Positions 23,146 to 32,325 of a stretch of 64,000 nt of DNA are shown one piece after another. Under the pieces are notes generated by a model, which ran no database searches, had not been told where the DNA came from, and was given only the letters and a program-made list of their open reading frames with translations. Source of the stretch: Roseivivax marinus (GTDB lineage: Bacteria > Pseudomonadota > Alphaproteobacteria > Rhodobacterales > Rhodobacteraceae). The stretch spans positions 124,001 to 188,000 of the forward strand of contig NZ_FOAI01000001.1 in the NCBI RefSeq assembly GCF_900109705.1. Reading direction: 5' to 3'. How positions within the stretch are numbered: the stretch's first letter is position 1; every line of letters begins with the position of its first letter. A program made the position numbers and the translations under genes.

Positions 23146-23433
23146 ATGCCGAAGGGCTACATCATCGCACATATCAGCGTTCGCGATCCGGAGGCGTATC
23201 GCGAATACGTCGAGCGCGACACGCCGATCCTCGAAGGGCTGGGCGGACGCTTCGTCGTGCGCGGCGGCCGTGCCGAGGTGATGGAAGGCGAGACCCACGA
23301 CAGGCACGTGATCATCGAGTTCCCGACCTACGACGCGGCGCTCGCCGCCTATAACGACACCGCCTACCAGGAGGTCGCAGCCATCCGGCGCGCCAGCGCC
23401 GACAGCGTGATCCTGGTGGCCGAGGGGACGTGA
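23146..23433 (+). CDS. DUF1330 family protein
   Basis: A 95-residue ferredoxin-like (dimeric alpha-beta barrel) protein starting MPKGYIIAHISVRDPEAYREY. The family pattern GGRFVVRGGRAEVMEG and IIEFPTYDAALAAYNDTAYQ is clear. Biochemical function is unknown for the family. It is unusually placed inside a transporter operon: its stop overlaps the GTG immediately upstream of the permease start. It might act on the transported compound (inference). Confidence 0.88.
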   Translation: MPKGYIIAHISVRDPEAYREYVERDTPILEGLGGRFVVRGGRAEVMEGETHDRHVIIEFPTYDAALAAYNDTAYQEVAAIRRASADSVILVAEGT

Positions 23434-23438
23434 CAGAC

Positions 23439-25154
23439 ATGACCGACGCCACCCAGCATCCGATGGACGGGCCGACGCCCGACGACGCGCTTCGGCAGGC
23501 CAAGGCCGCCGACAGCGTCGACGACCAGGGCCGCCTTCTCGCGGCGGACGGCACGCCGCTCAAGCGCTCGCTCGCGCGCTCGCTCCGGGTCCAGAAGATC
23601 CGTGCACTTGCGCTGATCGCGCCGCTGCTGCTGTTCGTCCTCGTGACCTTCATCGCGCCGATTGCGGACATGCTGTTCCGCTCGGTCGAGAACGAGATCG
23701 TCCCCGAGACGCTGCCACGCACGGTTCAGCTCATCGGCGACTGGGACCACAACTCGGGCGAGGCACCCGACGCCGAGCTGTTCGAGGCCTTCTACTACGA
23801 CATGGCCATCGCCGCGCAGCTCAAGAACCACACCCGTCTCGGCACGCGCCTGAACTACGAGCAGACCGGCATCTCCTCGCTGTTCCGCCAGTCCGGCCGC
23901 GACATCGAGGACATCGGCGACGTCTACGTCGACCAGTTCGAGGACCTCGACGAGGCGTGGGAAGAGCCCGCGACCTGGCTCGCGCTCATGGGCGATGCGG
24001 ATTGGCGCGACAGCTACATGGAGTGGTTCGAGGGCGAGCAGGCGGGTGCGCCGCCGGCCTTCCAGCCCTCGGCGGCCGCCAGCGAGGCGCTGCCCCGCAC
24101 GGTCGAGATGTACACGCTCTTCTCCGAGTTCACTGCCGGTGCCCGTCGCGACAGCCTCGCCGAGGACGAGCCGTGGCCCGTGGCCTACACCGCGCTCTAC
24201 CAGGACCTGACGGCCCAGCCGAGCGCGACCGCCCCCTTTGAGGGCGAGATGGCGACGCTGGTCGGCGCCGCCGAGGACGCGGTCGCGGACTTCGAGACCG
24301 TGGACTTCCGCAGCTATTTCATCGACGAGATCGACGAGGACTGGGGCAACCCCGAGGTCTGGGCGACGATCCAGACATTCTCCGGGCCGTTCACCGCCGG
24401 CTACTTTCTGAACGCGGTGGACATGCAGGAGACGCCCGACGGCGTGGCCATGCAGCCCGACGACCAGCGCATTTACGGCCTTCTGTTCAAGCGCACTATG
24501 TTCATGTCGCTGACCATCACTTTCTGCTGCATCGCGCTGGGCTACCCGGTGGCCTACCTGCTGGCGACCCTGCCGATGCGGTCGGCGAACCTGCTGATGA
24601 TCCTCGTGCTGCTGCCGTTCTGGACTTCGCTGCTGGTGCGGACCTCGGCGTGGAAGGTCATGTTGCAGCAACAGGGGGTCATAAACGACGTGCTCGTCTG
24701 GCTCGGTCTCGTCGGCGACGGCTCACGCCTGGTGATGATCAACAACCAGTTCGGCACCATCGTGGCCATGACCCACATCCTGCTGCCGTTCATGATCCTG
24801 CCGATGTACTCGGTGATGTCGACGATCCCGCCCTCCTACGTGCGCGCGGCCAAGTCGCTGGGCGCGACCAACTGGACGGCGTTCTGGCGGGTCTACTTCC
24901 CGCAATCGGTGCCGGGCATCGGCGCGGGCTCGATCCTCGTCTTCATCCTCGCCATCGGCTACTACATCACCCCCGAGATCGTCGGCGGCACCACCGGCAC
25001 GTTCATCTCGAACCGGATCGCCTACCACATCTCCAGCTCGCTCAACTGGGGCCTCGCCGCGGCGCTGGGCACGATCCTTCTGGGCGTGGTTCTCATCCTC
25101 TACTGGGCCTACGACCGGATCGTCGGCATCGACAACGTGAAGCTGGGAGGCTGA
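23439..25154 (+). CDS. potB: Polyamine-type ABC transporter permease with a large periplasmic insertion (PotB-like)
   Basis: 571 residues, about twice a usual PotB (~285). TM1 spans about 56-80. Residues 84-350 form an acidic, probably periplasmic insertion. The MetI core follows with TM segments from about 352 and the coupling-helix motif SLGATNWTAFWRVYFPQSVPGI. The insertion contains a repeated motif, DEAWEEPATW (171-180) and DEDWGNPEVW (299-308), suggesting duplication of a smaller family-specific insert. The ATG at 23439 is preferred over the overlapping GTG at 23430, which is only two bases from GAGGGG. Confidence 0.85.
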   Translation: MTDATQHPMDGPTPDDALRQAKAADSVDDQGRLLAADGTPLKRSLARSLRVQKIRALALIAPLLLFVLVTFIAPIADMLFRSVENEIVPETLPRTVQLIGDWDHNSGEAPDAELFEAFYYDMAIAAQLKNHTRLGTRLNYEQTGISSLFRQSGRDIEDIGDVYVDQFEDLDEAWEEPATWLALMGDADWRDSYMEWFEGEQAGAPPAFQPSAAASEALPRTVEMYTLFSEFTAGARRDSLAEDEPWPVAYTALYQDLTAQPSATAPFEGEMATLVGAAEDAVADFETVDFRSYFIDEIDEDWGNPEVWATIQTFSGPFTAGYFLNAVDMQETPDGVAMQPDDQRIYGLLFKRTMFMSLTITFCCIALGYPVAYLLATLPMRSANLLMILVLLPFWTSLLVRTSAWKVMLQQQGVINDVLVWLGLVGDGSRLVMINNQFGTIVAMTHILLPFMILPMYSVMSTIPPSYVRAAKSLGATNWTAFWRVYFPQSVPGIGAGSILVFILAIGYYITPEIVGGTTGTFISNRIAYHISSSLNWGLAAALGTILLGVVLILYWAYDRIVGIDNVKLGG

Positions 25155-25158
25155 CGCG

Positions 25159-26349
25159 ATGAACGACGTCGTCATCACCGAGACCAAGACCATGCCGATG
25201 GGCTTCACCCTGCCCGTGGTCGCCGCGGCGGGGGCCTTCTTCGGCCTCTTCGTGGGCACCGCGCAGGGGTCGGGCCTCCTCGGCATCCTGATTGCCGGGG
25301 TCCTCTGCGCCGCCATCGCCTACGTCGCGATCTTCGTCGTCGGCACCGCGCAGGAGCGCGCGGTCCGCTGGGCCTGTGTCGCGCTCTTCGCGCTCGGCGG
25401 GTTCCTCTTCGCCGGCATTCCGGCGGCGATCATGGGCGCGCTCTTCGGCTGGTTCATCGGCTGGTTCGCCTACTGGATCGGGCGCTGCCGTTACCGCATG
25501 ACCCTGGCCCCCTACCTGACCTCGGGCCAGGTCCTCTGGCACTACAGCTTCCGCGTGCTCTGCGGGGCGATCTTCGTGTTCCTGATCACGCCGATCCTCG
25601 TGGTCATGCCGCTCTCGTTCAATGCCGAGAACTTCTTCACCTTCACCCCCGAGATGCTGTCCTTCGACCCCGAGGGCTACTCGCTGCGCCACTACCGCAA
25701 CTTCTTCCAGTCCTCGGAATGGCAGCACGCGCTGCGAAACTCGCTTCTGATCGCGCCGGTCGCGACCCTGCTTGCGGTGAGCTTCGGCACGCTGGCGGCC
25801 ATTGGTCTCAGCCAGCCCCACGTCCCGGGCCGGCAGGTCATCATGGCGATCCTGATCTCGCCGATGATCGTGCCGCTCATCATCTCGGCCGCGGGCATGT
25901 ACTTCTTCTACAGCCGGATCGGCCTTCAGGGCACCTATGTCGGCGTGGTGCTGGCGCACGCGGCGCTCGGGATTCCCTTCGTCATCATCACCGTGACGGC
26001 GACGCTCGTGGGTTTCGACCGCTCGCTCACGCGGGCAGCGGCGAACATGGGCGCGAACCCGGTGACCACGTTCTTCCGCGTGCAGATGCCGCTGATCCTG
26101 CCCGGCGTGATCTCGGGCGGCCTCTTTGCCTTCATCACGTCGTTCGACGAGGTGGTGGTGGTCCTGTTCGTCGGCTCGGCCAACCAGCAGACGCTGCCGT
26201 GGCAGATGTTCACCGGCCTGCGCGAGCAGATCTCGCCCACCATCCTCGCGGTGGCGACGATCCTCGTGGGCATCTCCATCTGCCTGCTGACCACCGTCGA
26301 GATCCTGCGGCGCCGGTCCGAGAAGATGCGCGGCATGAGCCCGGGCTGA
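25159..26349 (+). CDS. potC: Polyamine-type ABC transporter permease with extra N-terminal membrane domain (PotC-like)
   Basis: 396 residues versus about 265-290 for usual PotC. The first ~115 residues carry about four extra hydrophobic helices (for example LPVVAAAGAFFGLFVGTA and GLLGILIAGVLCAAIAYVAI). The MetI-type core begins near residue 128 (LWHYSFRVLCGAIFVFLITP) and has the EAA-like loop TRAAANMGANPVTTFFRVQMPLI. Four bases separate it from potB. It forms the translocation pore with PotB. Confidence 0.87.
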   Translation: MNDVVITETKTMPMGFTLPVVAAAGAFFGLFVGTAQGSGLLGILIAGVLCAAIAYVAIFVVGTAQERAVRWACVALFALGGFLFAGIPAAIMGALFGWFIGWFAYWIGRCRYRMTLAPYLTSGQVLWHYSFRVLCGAIFVFLITPILVVMPLSFNAENFFTFTPEMLSFDPEGYSLRHYRNFFQSSEWQHALRNSLLIAPVATLLAVSFGTLAAIGLSQPHVPGRQVIMAILISPMIVPLIISAAGMYFFYSRIGLQGTYVGVVLAHAALGIPFVIITVTATLVGFDRSLTRAAANMGANPVTTFFRVQMPLILPGVISGGLFAFITSFDEVVVVLFVGSANQQTLPWQMFTGLREQISPTILAVATILVGISICLLTTVEILRRRSEKMRGMSPG

Positions 26350-26350
26350 C

Positions 26351-27331
26351 ATGCTCAAACAGGCACTCGCCCGAATAGCGCACCCGGTCGAACAGGCGTT
26401 CGACCGGGTGTTTCTTCGCTCCACGCCCGACGAGGTGGTGATCGATCCCTACCTCGGCTACGCGACGCCCGAGCACATCCTCCTGCGCGGCCGCGTCTTG
26501 ACGCATCTCAGACGAACCAACCCCGCGCCCGAGGCCAGCTGGTGGGTGAACCTGCGCCAGATGGCGGGCCTGTTCCTGACCCGCGAGGTTGCGGGAAAGA
26601 CGGTGTGCTGGGGCGAGGTGACCGCGCAGACCGACGAGGAGGGCTATTTCACCCTCCACGTGCCGCGCGGCGAAGCCGCGCCCGGCTGGTTTTCGGCCGA
26701 GGTCGCCATCGATGGCGGCGAGGGCGCGACGCTCGAGGCGCTGGTTCCGCCTGCCGACGCGCCATTCGGCGTGATCTCCGACATAGACGACACGGTGCTC
26801 GAGACCGGGGCCTACTCGCTCCTGCGGAACCTCTGGACGTCGCTCACCGGCAACGCGATGACTCGGCACGTCTACGAGGACGCCGTGACGCTGATGCACG
26901 GCTTCGTGCGGCTCGGCGCGCCGGTCTACTTCGTGTCGTCGAGCCCGTGGAACCTGCACCATTTCCTGCGCCGCATCTTCGAGCGGCATGACCTGCCCAA
27001 GGGCCCGATGTTCCTGCGCGACCTCGGCATCTCGCGGACGCAGTTCATCTCGGGCACCCACGGCGACCACAAGGGGGCGGCCATCGACTCGCTGCTCGCC
27101 GCCAATCCCGATCTGCCTTTCGTGCTGGTGGGCGACACCGGCCAGCACGACCCGCAAGTCTACCTCGCCGCCGCCGAGCGTCACCCGGGCCGGATCGTGC
27201 GCGTCATCCTGCGCGAGCCGGGCAAGGGCGCCGACCGCCGAGACCTCGCCCGGATCGAGGCGATGGAAGAGCGCGGCATCGTCGTCGAGCACGGCACGGA
27301 CTACACCGCCATCATCCCGGAGCTGCCATGA
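26351..27331 (+). CDS. App1-like phosphatase (DUF2183, HAD-type DxDDT)
   Basis: A 326-residue protein with the phosphatidate-phosphatase APP1 catalytic domain. The nucleophile motif SDIDDTVLETG places D144, D146 and D147 at the HAD-like site; YFVSSSPWNLHHFLRR and GDTGQHDPQVY are the later motifs. Yeast App1 dephosphorylates phosphatidate; bacterial substrates are unclear. No signal peptide is seen. It starts one base after the potC stop and overlaps the next gene by four bases, so it belongs to the transporter operon. Confidence 0.85.
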   Translation: MLKQALARIAHPVEQAFDRVFLRSTPDEVVIDPYLGYATPEHILLRGRVLTHLRRTNPAPEASWWVNLRQMAGLFLTREVAGKTVCWGEVTAQTDEEGYFTLHVPRGEAAPGWFSAEVAIDGGEGATLEALVPPADAPFGVISDIDDTVLETGAYSLLRNLWTSLTGNAMTRHVYEDAVTLMHGFVRLGAPVYFVSSSPWNLHHFLRRIFERHDLPKGPMFLRDLGISRTQFISGTHGDHKGAAIDSLLAANPDLPFVLVGDTGQHDPQVYLAAAERHPGRIVRVILREPGKGADRRDLARIEAMEERGIVVEHGTDYTAIIPELP

Positions 27332-28077
27332 CCATCCATGCCCCCAACCTGACCGATTGGGACACGCGCGCCGACCTTGCCGCGGCCCTGCGCTGGACCG
27401 CCCGGCTCGACATGCACGAGGGCGTCGCCAACCACTTCTCGATCGCGGTGAACGAAGCCGGCACGCGCCTCCTGATCAATCCGAACCAGCGCCACTTCTC
27501 CCGCGTCCGCGCCTCGGACCTCGTGGAGATCGACGCGGACGATCCCGCGACGCTCGATCGTCCCGACGCGCCTGATCCGACCGCATGGGGCCTGCATGGC
27601 GCGCTCCACCGCCGGGTCCCGCACGCGCGCTGCGCCATGCATGTCCATTCGACCTACGCCACCGTGCTCGCGACTTTGGCCGATCCCACCCTTCCGCCGA
27701 TCGACCAGAACAGCGCGGCGTTCTTCGACCGCGTTGTGATCGACGACCAGTACGGCGGCCTCGCCTTCGAGGAGGAGGGCGCGCGCTGCGCCGCCCTCTT
27801 CACCGACCCGAAACGGAAGGTGATGATCATGGGCAATCACGGCGTGCTGGTGATCGGAGCGAGCGTGGCCGAGACCTTCGACCGGCTCTACCATTTCGAA
27901 CGCGCCGCCCGCACCTACGTCCTCGCGCTTCAGACCGGACGCGCGTTGCGCGTGCTGTCCGACGAGATCGCGGAGAAGACCGCCCGTGAACTCGAGGCCT
28001 ATCCCGAACAGGGCGACGGACATCTCTCCGAACTCCGCGCCATTCTGGACGCGGAAGCCTCGGACTACGCGAGCTGA
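27328..28077 (+). CDS. Class II aldolase/adducin family protein
   Basis: A 249-residue protein of the zinc-dependent class II aldolase fold. Metal histidines are visible in MHVHSTY (H105, H107) and GNHGVLV (H171). Family members include fuculose-phosphate aldolase and ribulose-phosphate epimerase-like enzymes, but many have unassigned reactions. The start overlaps the App1 stop (ATGA), ending the seven-gene plus-strand operon. A REP-like element and a convergent gene follow. Confidence 0.87.
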   Translation: MTIHAPNLTDWDTRADLAAALRWTARLDMHEGVANHFSIAVNEAGTRLLINPNQRHFSRVRASDLVEIDADDPATLDRPDAPDPTAWGLHGALHRRVPHARCAMHVHSTYATVLATLADPTLPPIDQNSAAFFDRVVIDDQYGGLAFEEEGARCAALFTDPKRKVMIMGNHGVLVIGASVAETFDRLYHFERAARTYVLALQTGRALRVLSDEIAEKTARELEAYPEQGDGHLSELRAILDAEASDYAS

Positions 28078-28090
28078 CGGCGCTGACGCG

Positions 28091-28143
28091 GCTCTTCTCG
28101 TCGCCAACACTCCGGGCGTGCGACGGGGGCAGCACACCCCCGC
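28091..28143 (-). repeat. REP-like element (minus orientation) between converging genes
   Basis: Read on the minus strand, the core is CCCGGAGTGTTGGCGACGAG followed by AAGAG, with a GC-rich GTGTGCTGCCCCCGTCGCA segment upstream. It matches the acsF-puhE copy (CCCGGAGTATTTGTCCCGAG, AAGAG) at 20 of 25 core positions by eye. It lies between the converging aldolase and transglycosylase genes. Confidence 0.6.
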
Positions 28144-28163
28144 CCGCGGTCCGGCGTCCGCGC

Positions 28164-28661
28164 TCAGCCCGCGCGCAGGCCGGTCTCCACCAGCATCCCG
28201 CGCCGCTTGGCCTCGTAGTAGTAGCCGCGGGCGTACCAGCCGACCGCGCGGTCATAGCTTCCATCCGACACGAGCCAAGCACCGCGCAGATATTTCACCG
28301 CGTACTTGAGGTTCGTCTCGGCATCGAGAAGGTCGCCCGGCGCGCCCCGGAACCCCATGGTTCGGGCGGTGGCGGGCAGGATCTGCATGAGACCGTAATA
28401 GGGGCCGTTGCGTGCGCCGGGCCGGTGGGTGCTCTCGCGGATGATGACGCGGTGCACCAGCGGGCGCGGCACGCCATAGAGATCGGCGTACTCGTTGATG
28501 AGCTGCCGCAGCTCCGGCGTCTCGTTGGGATGGAGCGGCAGCTTTGGCTGCTGGACCGGGGCGAAGTTGGCCCGCTCGGCGGTGTCGAGCGGGGCGAGGC
28601 TGGCGCAGCCCGACAGGCCGAGGCCGGCCAGGGCGACGAACGCGGCGACGGTGAGGCGCAT
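28164..28661 (-). CDS. Lytic transglycosylase lipoprotein (SLT domain)
   Basis: A 165-residue lipoprotein (lipobox LSGC, lipidated Cys at 19) with a compact SLT fold: catalytic Glu at about 76 in IIRESTHRP, then YYGLMQILPATARTMGF. It cleaves the glycan strand of murein to 1,6-anhydromuropeptides, probably from the outer-membrane inner leaflet. A longer in-frame start exists upstream, but MRLTVAAFVALAGLGLSGC gives a proper lipoprotein signal. Confidence 0.88.
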   Translation of the reverse strand: MRLTVAAFVALAGLGLSGCASLAPLDTAERANFAPVQQPKLPLHPNETPELRQLINEYADLYGVPRPLVHRVIIRESTHRPGARNGPYYGLMQILPATARTMGFRGAPGDLLDAETNLKYAVKYLRGAWLVSDGSYDRAVGWYARGYYYEAKRRGMLVETGLRAG

Positions 28662-28837
28662 CGCGGGTATCTCCGAAAGAACTGTCCCTGCCTCGCTCAT
28701 AGCCCAGGAACCTGCTCGCGGAAGCCGGAAGCTGCGCCGCGGGCTCTCGCTCGGCGGTCCTTCGCCGATCGCGGCAAATGCGCCGTCGCGTTCGCGCAAT
28801 GCTTGCCAAACGATCCCGTGCGCCTCATCTTTGCGCC

Positions 28838-29704
28838 ATGACCCAAACACGTCCCACGCTCCTCGCCCTCGGATACGGGTTCTCCGCCCGTGCGCTGGCC
28901 GCCCGCCTCCTTCCGGAAGGATGGCGGGTCCTGGGGACCACCCGCGACGACGACAAGGCCAAGCGGATGCAGGCCGAAGGTGTCGAGGCGGTCTCGTGGT
29001 CGGCCGAGGGCCTCGCGGATGCTCTGAGCGAGACCACGCACCTGCTCGTCTCCGCGGGCCCCGACGATGACGGCGACCCGAGCCTCCGCCTGGCCGGTGA
29101 CGCCATCGCAGACGCCGCTCCGGCGCTGCACTGGGCCGGATACCTCTCGACCACCGGCGTCTACGGCGACCACCACGGGGGCTGGGTGGACGAGACCACG
29201 CCGCTCCTGCCGACGACCGAACGCGGAGAGAAGCGCGTCGAGGCCGAGGCGGCCTGGGGCGCGATTCCCGGCCTGCCGCTGCACGTCTTCCGGCTGGCGG
29301 GCATCTACGGTCCGGGCCGCGGGCCGTTCGAGAAGCTGCGCCGCGGCAAGGCCGAGCGGATCGTGAAGCCGGGGCAGGTCTTCAGCCGCATCCATGTGGA
29401 CGACATCGCGCAGGTTCTGCACGCGTCCATCGAGCGGCCGAACTTCGGCGCCGTCTACAACGTCTGCGACGACGACCCGGCACCGCCGCAGGACGTGATC
29501 GCCTATGCCGCCGAGCTTCTCGGCGTGCCGGTGCCGCCCGAGGTTCCCTTCCACAAGGCGGACCTGTCGCCGATGGCACGCAGTTTCTACTCGGACAACA
29601 AGCGGGTTTCGAACGACCGCATCAAGACCGAGCTGGGTATCGAGCTGATTCATCCGAACTACCGCAGCGGTCTGGCCGCGCTCCTCGACACCGAACCGGC
29701 CTGA
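28838..29704 (+). CDS. NAD(P)-dependent epimerase/dehydratase-like (extended SDR) protein
   Basis: A 288-residue Rossmann protein, starting MTQTRPTLLALGYGFSARAL. It has a GYGFSAR dinucleotide loop, STTGVYGDHHGGW and FRLAGIYGPGRG, as in the YeeZ/YbjT-like atypical SDRs. The classical YxxxK is not obvious (ERGEKRVEAE). The substrate is unknown. It is followed after 34 bases by exoD in the same direction. Confidence 0.85.
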   Translation: MTQTRPTLLALGYGFSARALAARLLPEGWRVLGTTRDDDKAKRMQAEGVEAVSWSAEGLADALSETTHLLVSAGPDDDGDPSLRLAGDAIADAAPALHWAGYLSTTGVYGDHHGGWVDETTPLLPTTERGEKRVEAEAAWGAIPGLPLHVFRLAGIYGPGRGPFEKLRRGKAERIVKPGQVFSRIHVDDIAQVLHASIERPNFGAVYNVCDDDPAPPQDVIAYAAELLGVPVPPEVPFHKADLSPMARSFYSDNKRVSNDRIKTELGIELIHPNYRSGLAALLDTEPA

Positions 29705-29738
29705 CGACACGCGCCGCCCGCCGTCCGGAGGACTTTCG

Positions 29739-30341
29739 ATGAGCGACACGGACGGCCCGCCGGTCACGTCCCTTGGCGAGCTTCTGACCCGGATCGCGCC
29801 CGCGGAGGGCGAGACCAGCGTGTCGGTGGCGGAGATTCTGGACAAGATCGGGGACCGCTCGTTCCCGGCGGCGATCCTTGTCCCCGCGCTGATCCTGGTT
29901 TCCCCGGTCTCGGGCATTCCCGGCACGCCCACGATAGGCGCATGCATCATCGCGCTGATCGTGGCGCAGGCGCTGCTGGGGCGCGATCACCTCTGGCTGC
30001 CGGGCCTCCTGACCCGACGCGAGATCGGTGCGAAGCGGCTGAGTCAAGGGCTGTCATGGCTGCGCAAACCGGCGGGATGGGTCGACCGGCACAGCCGCGA
30101 CCGCTGGACGATCCTGACGTATCCGCCGTTCAGCACGGTGTCGCTTCTGTCGATTCTCGTGGTGGTGATGACGTGGCCGCTGCTCGAGCTTCTGCCGTTC
30201 TTCACCTCGTTCGGCGCCGGCGCAGTATCGCTCTTCGCCATCGGGCTGATGATCCGCGACGGGCTCTACATCATCGCGGGCTGGATCACGGTCGCGGGCG
30301 TGCTCGCCGTGGCGACCGCGATCTGGCAGGGCATCGTCTGA
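29739..30341 (+). CDS. exoD: ExoD family membrane protein
   Basis: A 200-residue membrane protein with the ExoD family pattern SFPAAILVPALILVSPVSGI and GRDHLWLPGLL, and three to four hydrophobic helices. In rhizobia exoD mutants are altered in exopolysaccharide and alkaline tolerance; the biochemical role is not settled. An AGGAC ribosome site precedes the ATG. The gene ends seven bases from the converging dxs end. Confidence 0.85.
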   Translation: MSDTDGPPVTSLGELLTRIAPAEGETSVSVAEILDKIGDRSFPAAILVPALILVSPVSGIPGTPTIGACIIALIVAQALLGRDHLWLPGLLTRREIGAKRLSQGLSWLRKPAGWVDRHSRDRWTILTYPPFSTVSLLSILVVVMTWPLLELLPFFTSFGAGAVSLFAIGLMIRDGLYIIAGWITVAGVLAVATAIWQGIV

Positions 30342-30348
30342 GCGCGGG

Positions 30349-32277
30349 TCAGGCCCGCCGTTCGCTCATCCGCGCCACGCCCATGACGTCCAGCACCTTG
30401 GCCTCGATGTCCTCGGCGTTCAGCTTGGCCACCGCGTACATGTCCGCGGGGCTGGCCTGATCGATGAAGATGTCCGGCAGCACCATCGAGCGGAACTTGA
30501 GGCCCTGGTCGAACACCCCTTCGTCCGCCAGAAGTTGTGCCACGTGGCTGCCGAAGCCGCCGACCGCGCCTTCCTCGATGGTGATCAGCGCCTCGTGATC
30601 GCGGGCGAGTGTCAGGATCATCTCCCTGTCCAGCGGCTTGGCGAAGCGCGCGTCGGCGATGGTGGGCGTCAGCCCGCGTGCCTCGAGCTTCTCGGCGGCC
30701 TCGCGGACCTCCTTGAGCCGGGCGCCGAACGACAGGAGCGCCACGCCCGAGCCTTCGCGGATCATCCGGCCCTTGCCGATCTCGAGAGGTTCGCCGCGCT
30801 CGGGCATCTCGACGCCGACGCCTTCACCCCGCGGGTAGCGGAAGGCGATGGGGCCGGAATCATGCGCCGCCGCCGTGGCGACCATGTGCACCAGTTCCGC
30901 CTCGTCGGCGGCGGCCATGACGGTAAAGCCCGGCAGGTTCGACAGGTAGGCCACGTCGTAGCTGCCCGCGTGGGTCGCGCCGTCGGCGCCCACGAGCCCC
31001 GCGCGGTCGATGGCGAAGCGCACCGGCAGCCGCTGGATCGCCACGTCGTGCACCACCTGGTCGTAGCCGCGTTGCAGGAAGGTCGAGTAGATCGCCGCGA
31101 AGGGTCGCATCCCGCCTGCCGCGAGGCCCGCGGCGAAGGTCACCGCGTGTTGCTCGGCGATGCCGACGTCGAAGCAACGCGACGGGTAGGCGTTGTTGAA
31201 CAGATCGAGCCCGGTGCCGTCGGGCATGGCCGCCGTCACCGCGCAGATCCGGTGATCCTGCTCGGCCTCCTGCAACAGCGCCTTGGCGAAGGTCTTGGTG
31301 TAGGACGGTGCGTTCGAGGCGGCTTTCTTCTGCTCGCCCGAGGGGATGTCGAACTTGGCGGTGGCGTGGCCCCGGTCGGCACGATCCTCGGCGGGTTTGT
31401 AGCCCTTGCCCTTCTGGGTGATGACGTGCAGCAGGACCGGCCCGTGGGCGCGCGCCTTGATCGCGCGCAGCACCGGCAGCAGCTGCGTCATGTCGTGCCC
31501 GTCGATCGGGCCGAGATAGCTGAAGCCCAGTTCCTCGAAGAGCGTGCCGCCCATGGCCATGCCCTTGAGCATGTCCTTCGCGCGCTTCGCGCCCTCGCGG
31601 AAGGGCTCGGGCATGAAGGAGACGATGCCCTTGGCCGCGTCCTTGAGCGTGTGGAACGGCGCCTCGGCGTAGAGCCGCGACAGGTAGGACGACATCGCAC
31701 CGGTGGGCGGCGCGATGGACATCTCGTTGTCGTTCAGGATCACGATCATCCGCTTGCCGAGGTGGCCCGCGTTGTTCAGCGCCTCGTACGCCATGCCCGC
31801 GGACATCGCGCCGTCGCCGATCACCGCGATGGCGTCGCCGTGGCCGGTCTCGGACTTGCCGTCGAGGTCGCGCGCCACGGCAAAGCCGAGCGCGGCCGAA
31901 ATCGAGGTCGAGGAATGCGCCGCGCCGAACGGGTCGTAAGGAGATTCCGAGCGCTTGGTGAAGCCCGACAGCCCGTCCTTCTGGCGGATGGTGCGGATCC
32001 TGTCGCGGCGCCCGGTGATGATCTTGTGCGGATAGGACTGATGCGAGACGTCCCAGATCAGCTTGTCGCGTGGTGCGTCGAACACCGCGTGCAGCGCAAC
32101 GGTCAACTCCACAACGCCGAGGCCCGCGCCCAGATGGCCGCCGGTCTCGCTCACCGCCGAGATCGTCTCGGCGCGCAGCTCGTCGGCCACCTGTCGCAGT
32201 TCGACGTCCGAGAACGCCTTGAGGTCGGCCGGCGTGGTCACGCGGTCCAGATACGGTGTGGCGGGACGGTCTGACAT
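30349..32277 (-). CDS. dxs: 1-deoxy-D-xylulose-5-phosphate synthase
   Basis: First enzyme of the MEP isoprenoid pathway, condensing pyruvate and glyceraldehyde 3-phosphate with thiamine diphosphate. The 642-residue product has the ThDP motif [15 protein letters not shown]...ND and transketolase-type [15 protein letters not shown]. It is the last gene of the HDAC-like/xseB/ispA/dxs operon. It supplies isoprenoids for carotenoids, bacteriochlorophyll tails and ubiquinone. Confidence 0.97.
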   Translation of the reverse strand: MSDRPATPYLDRVTTPADLKAFSDVELRQVADELRAETISAVSETGGHLGAGLGVVELTVALHAVFDAPRDKLIWDVSHQSYPHKIITGRRDRIRTIRQKDGLSGFTKRSESPYDPFGAAHSSTSISAALGFAVARDLDGKSETGHGDAIAVIGDGAMSAGMAYEALNNAGHLGKRMIVILNDNEMSIAPPTGAMSSYLSRLYAEAPFHTLKDAAKGIVSFMPEPFREGAKRAKDMLKGMAMGGTLFEELGFSYLGPIDGHDMTQLLPVLRAIKARAHGPVLLHVITQKGKGYKPAEDRADRGHATAKFDIPSGEQKKAASNAPSYTKTFAKALLQEAEQDHRICAVTAAMPDGTGLDLFNNAYPSRCFDVGIAEQHAVTFAAGLAAGGMRPFAAIYSTFLQRGYDQVVHDVAIQRLPVRFAIDRAGLVGADGATHAGSYDVAYLSNLPGFTVMAAADEAELVHMVATAAAHDSGPIAFRYPRGEGVGVEMPERGEPLEIGKGRMIREGSGVALLSFGARLKEVREAAEKLEARGLTPTIADARFAKPLDREMILTLARDHEALITIEEGAVGGFGSHVAQLLADEGVFDQGLKFRSMVLPDIFIDQASPADMYAVAKLNAEDIEAKVLDVMGVARMSERRA

Positions 32278-32325
32278 GGCTCGCGCCTCCTCTCTGCGCG
32301 TCGGCTGTTCGTCGGGAGGGGCCGC

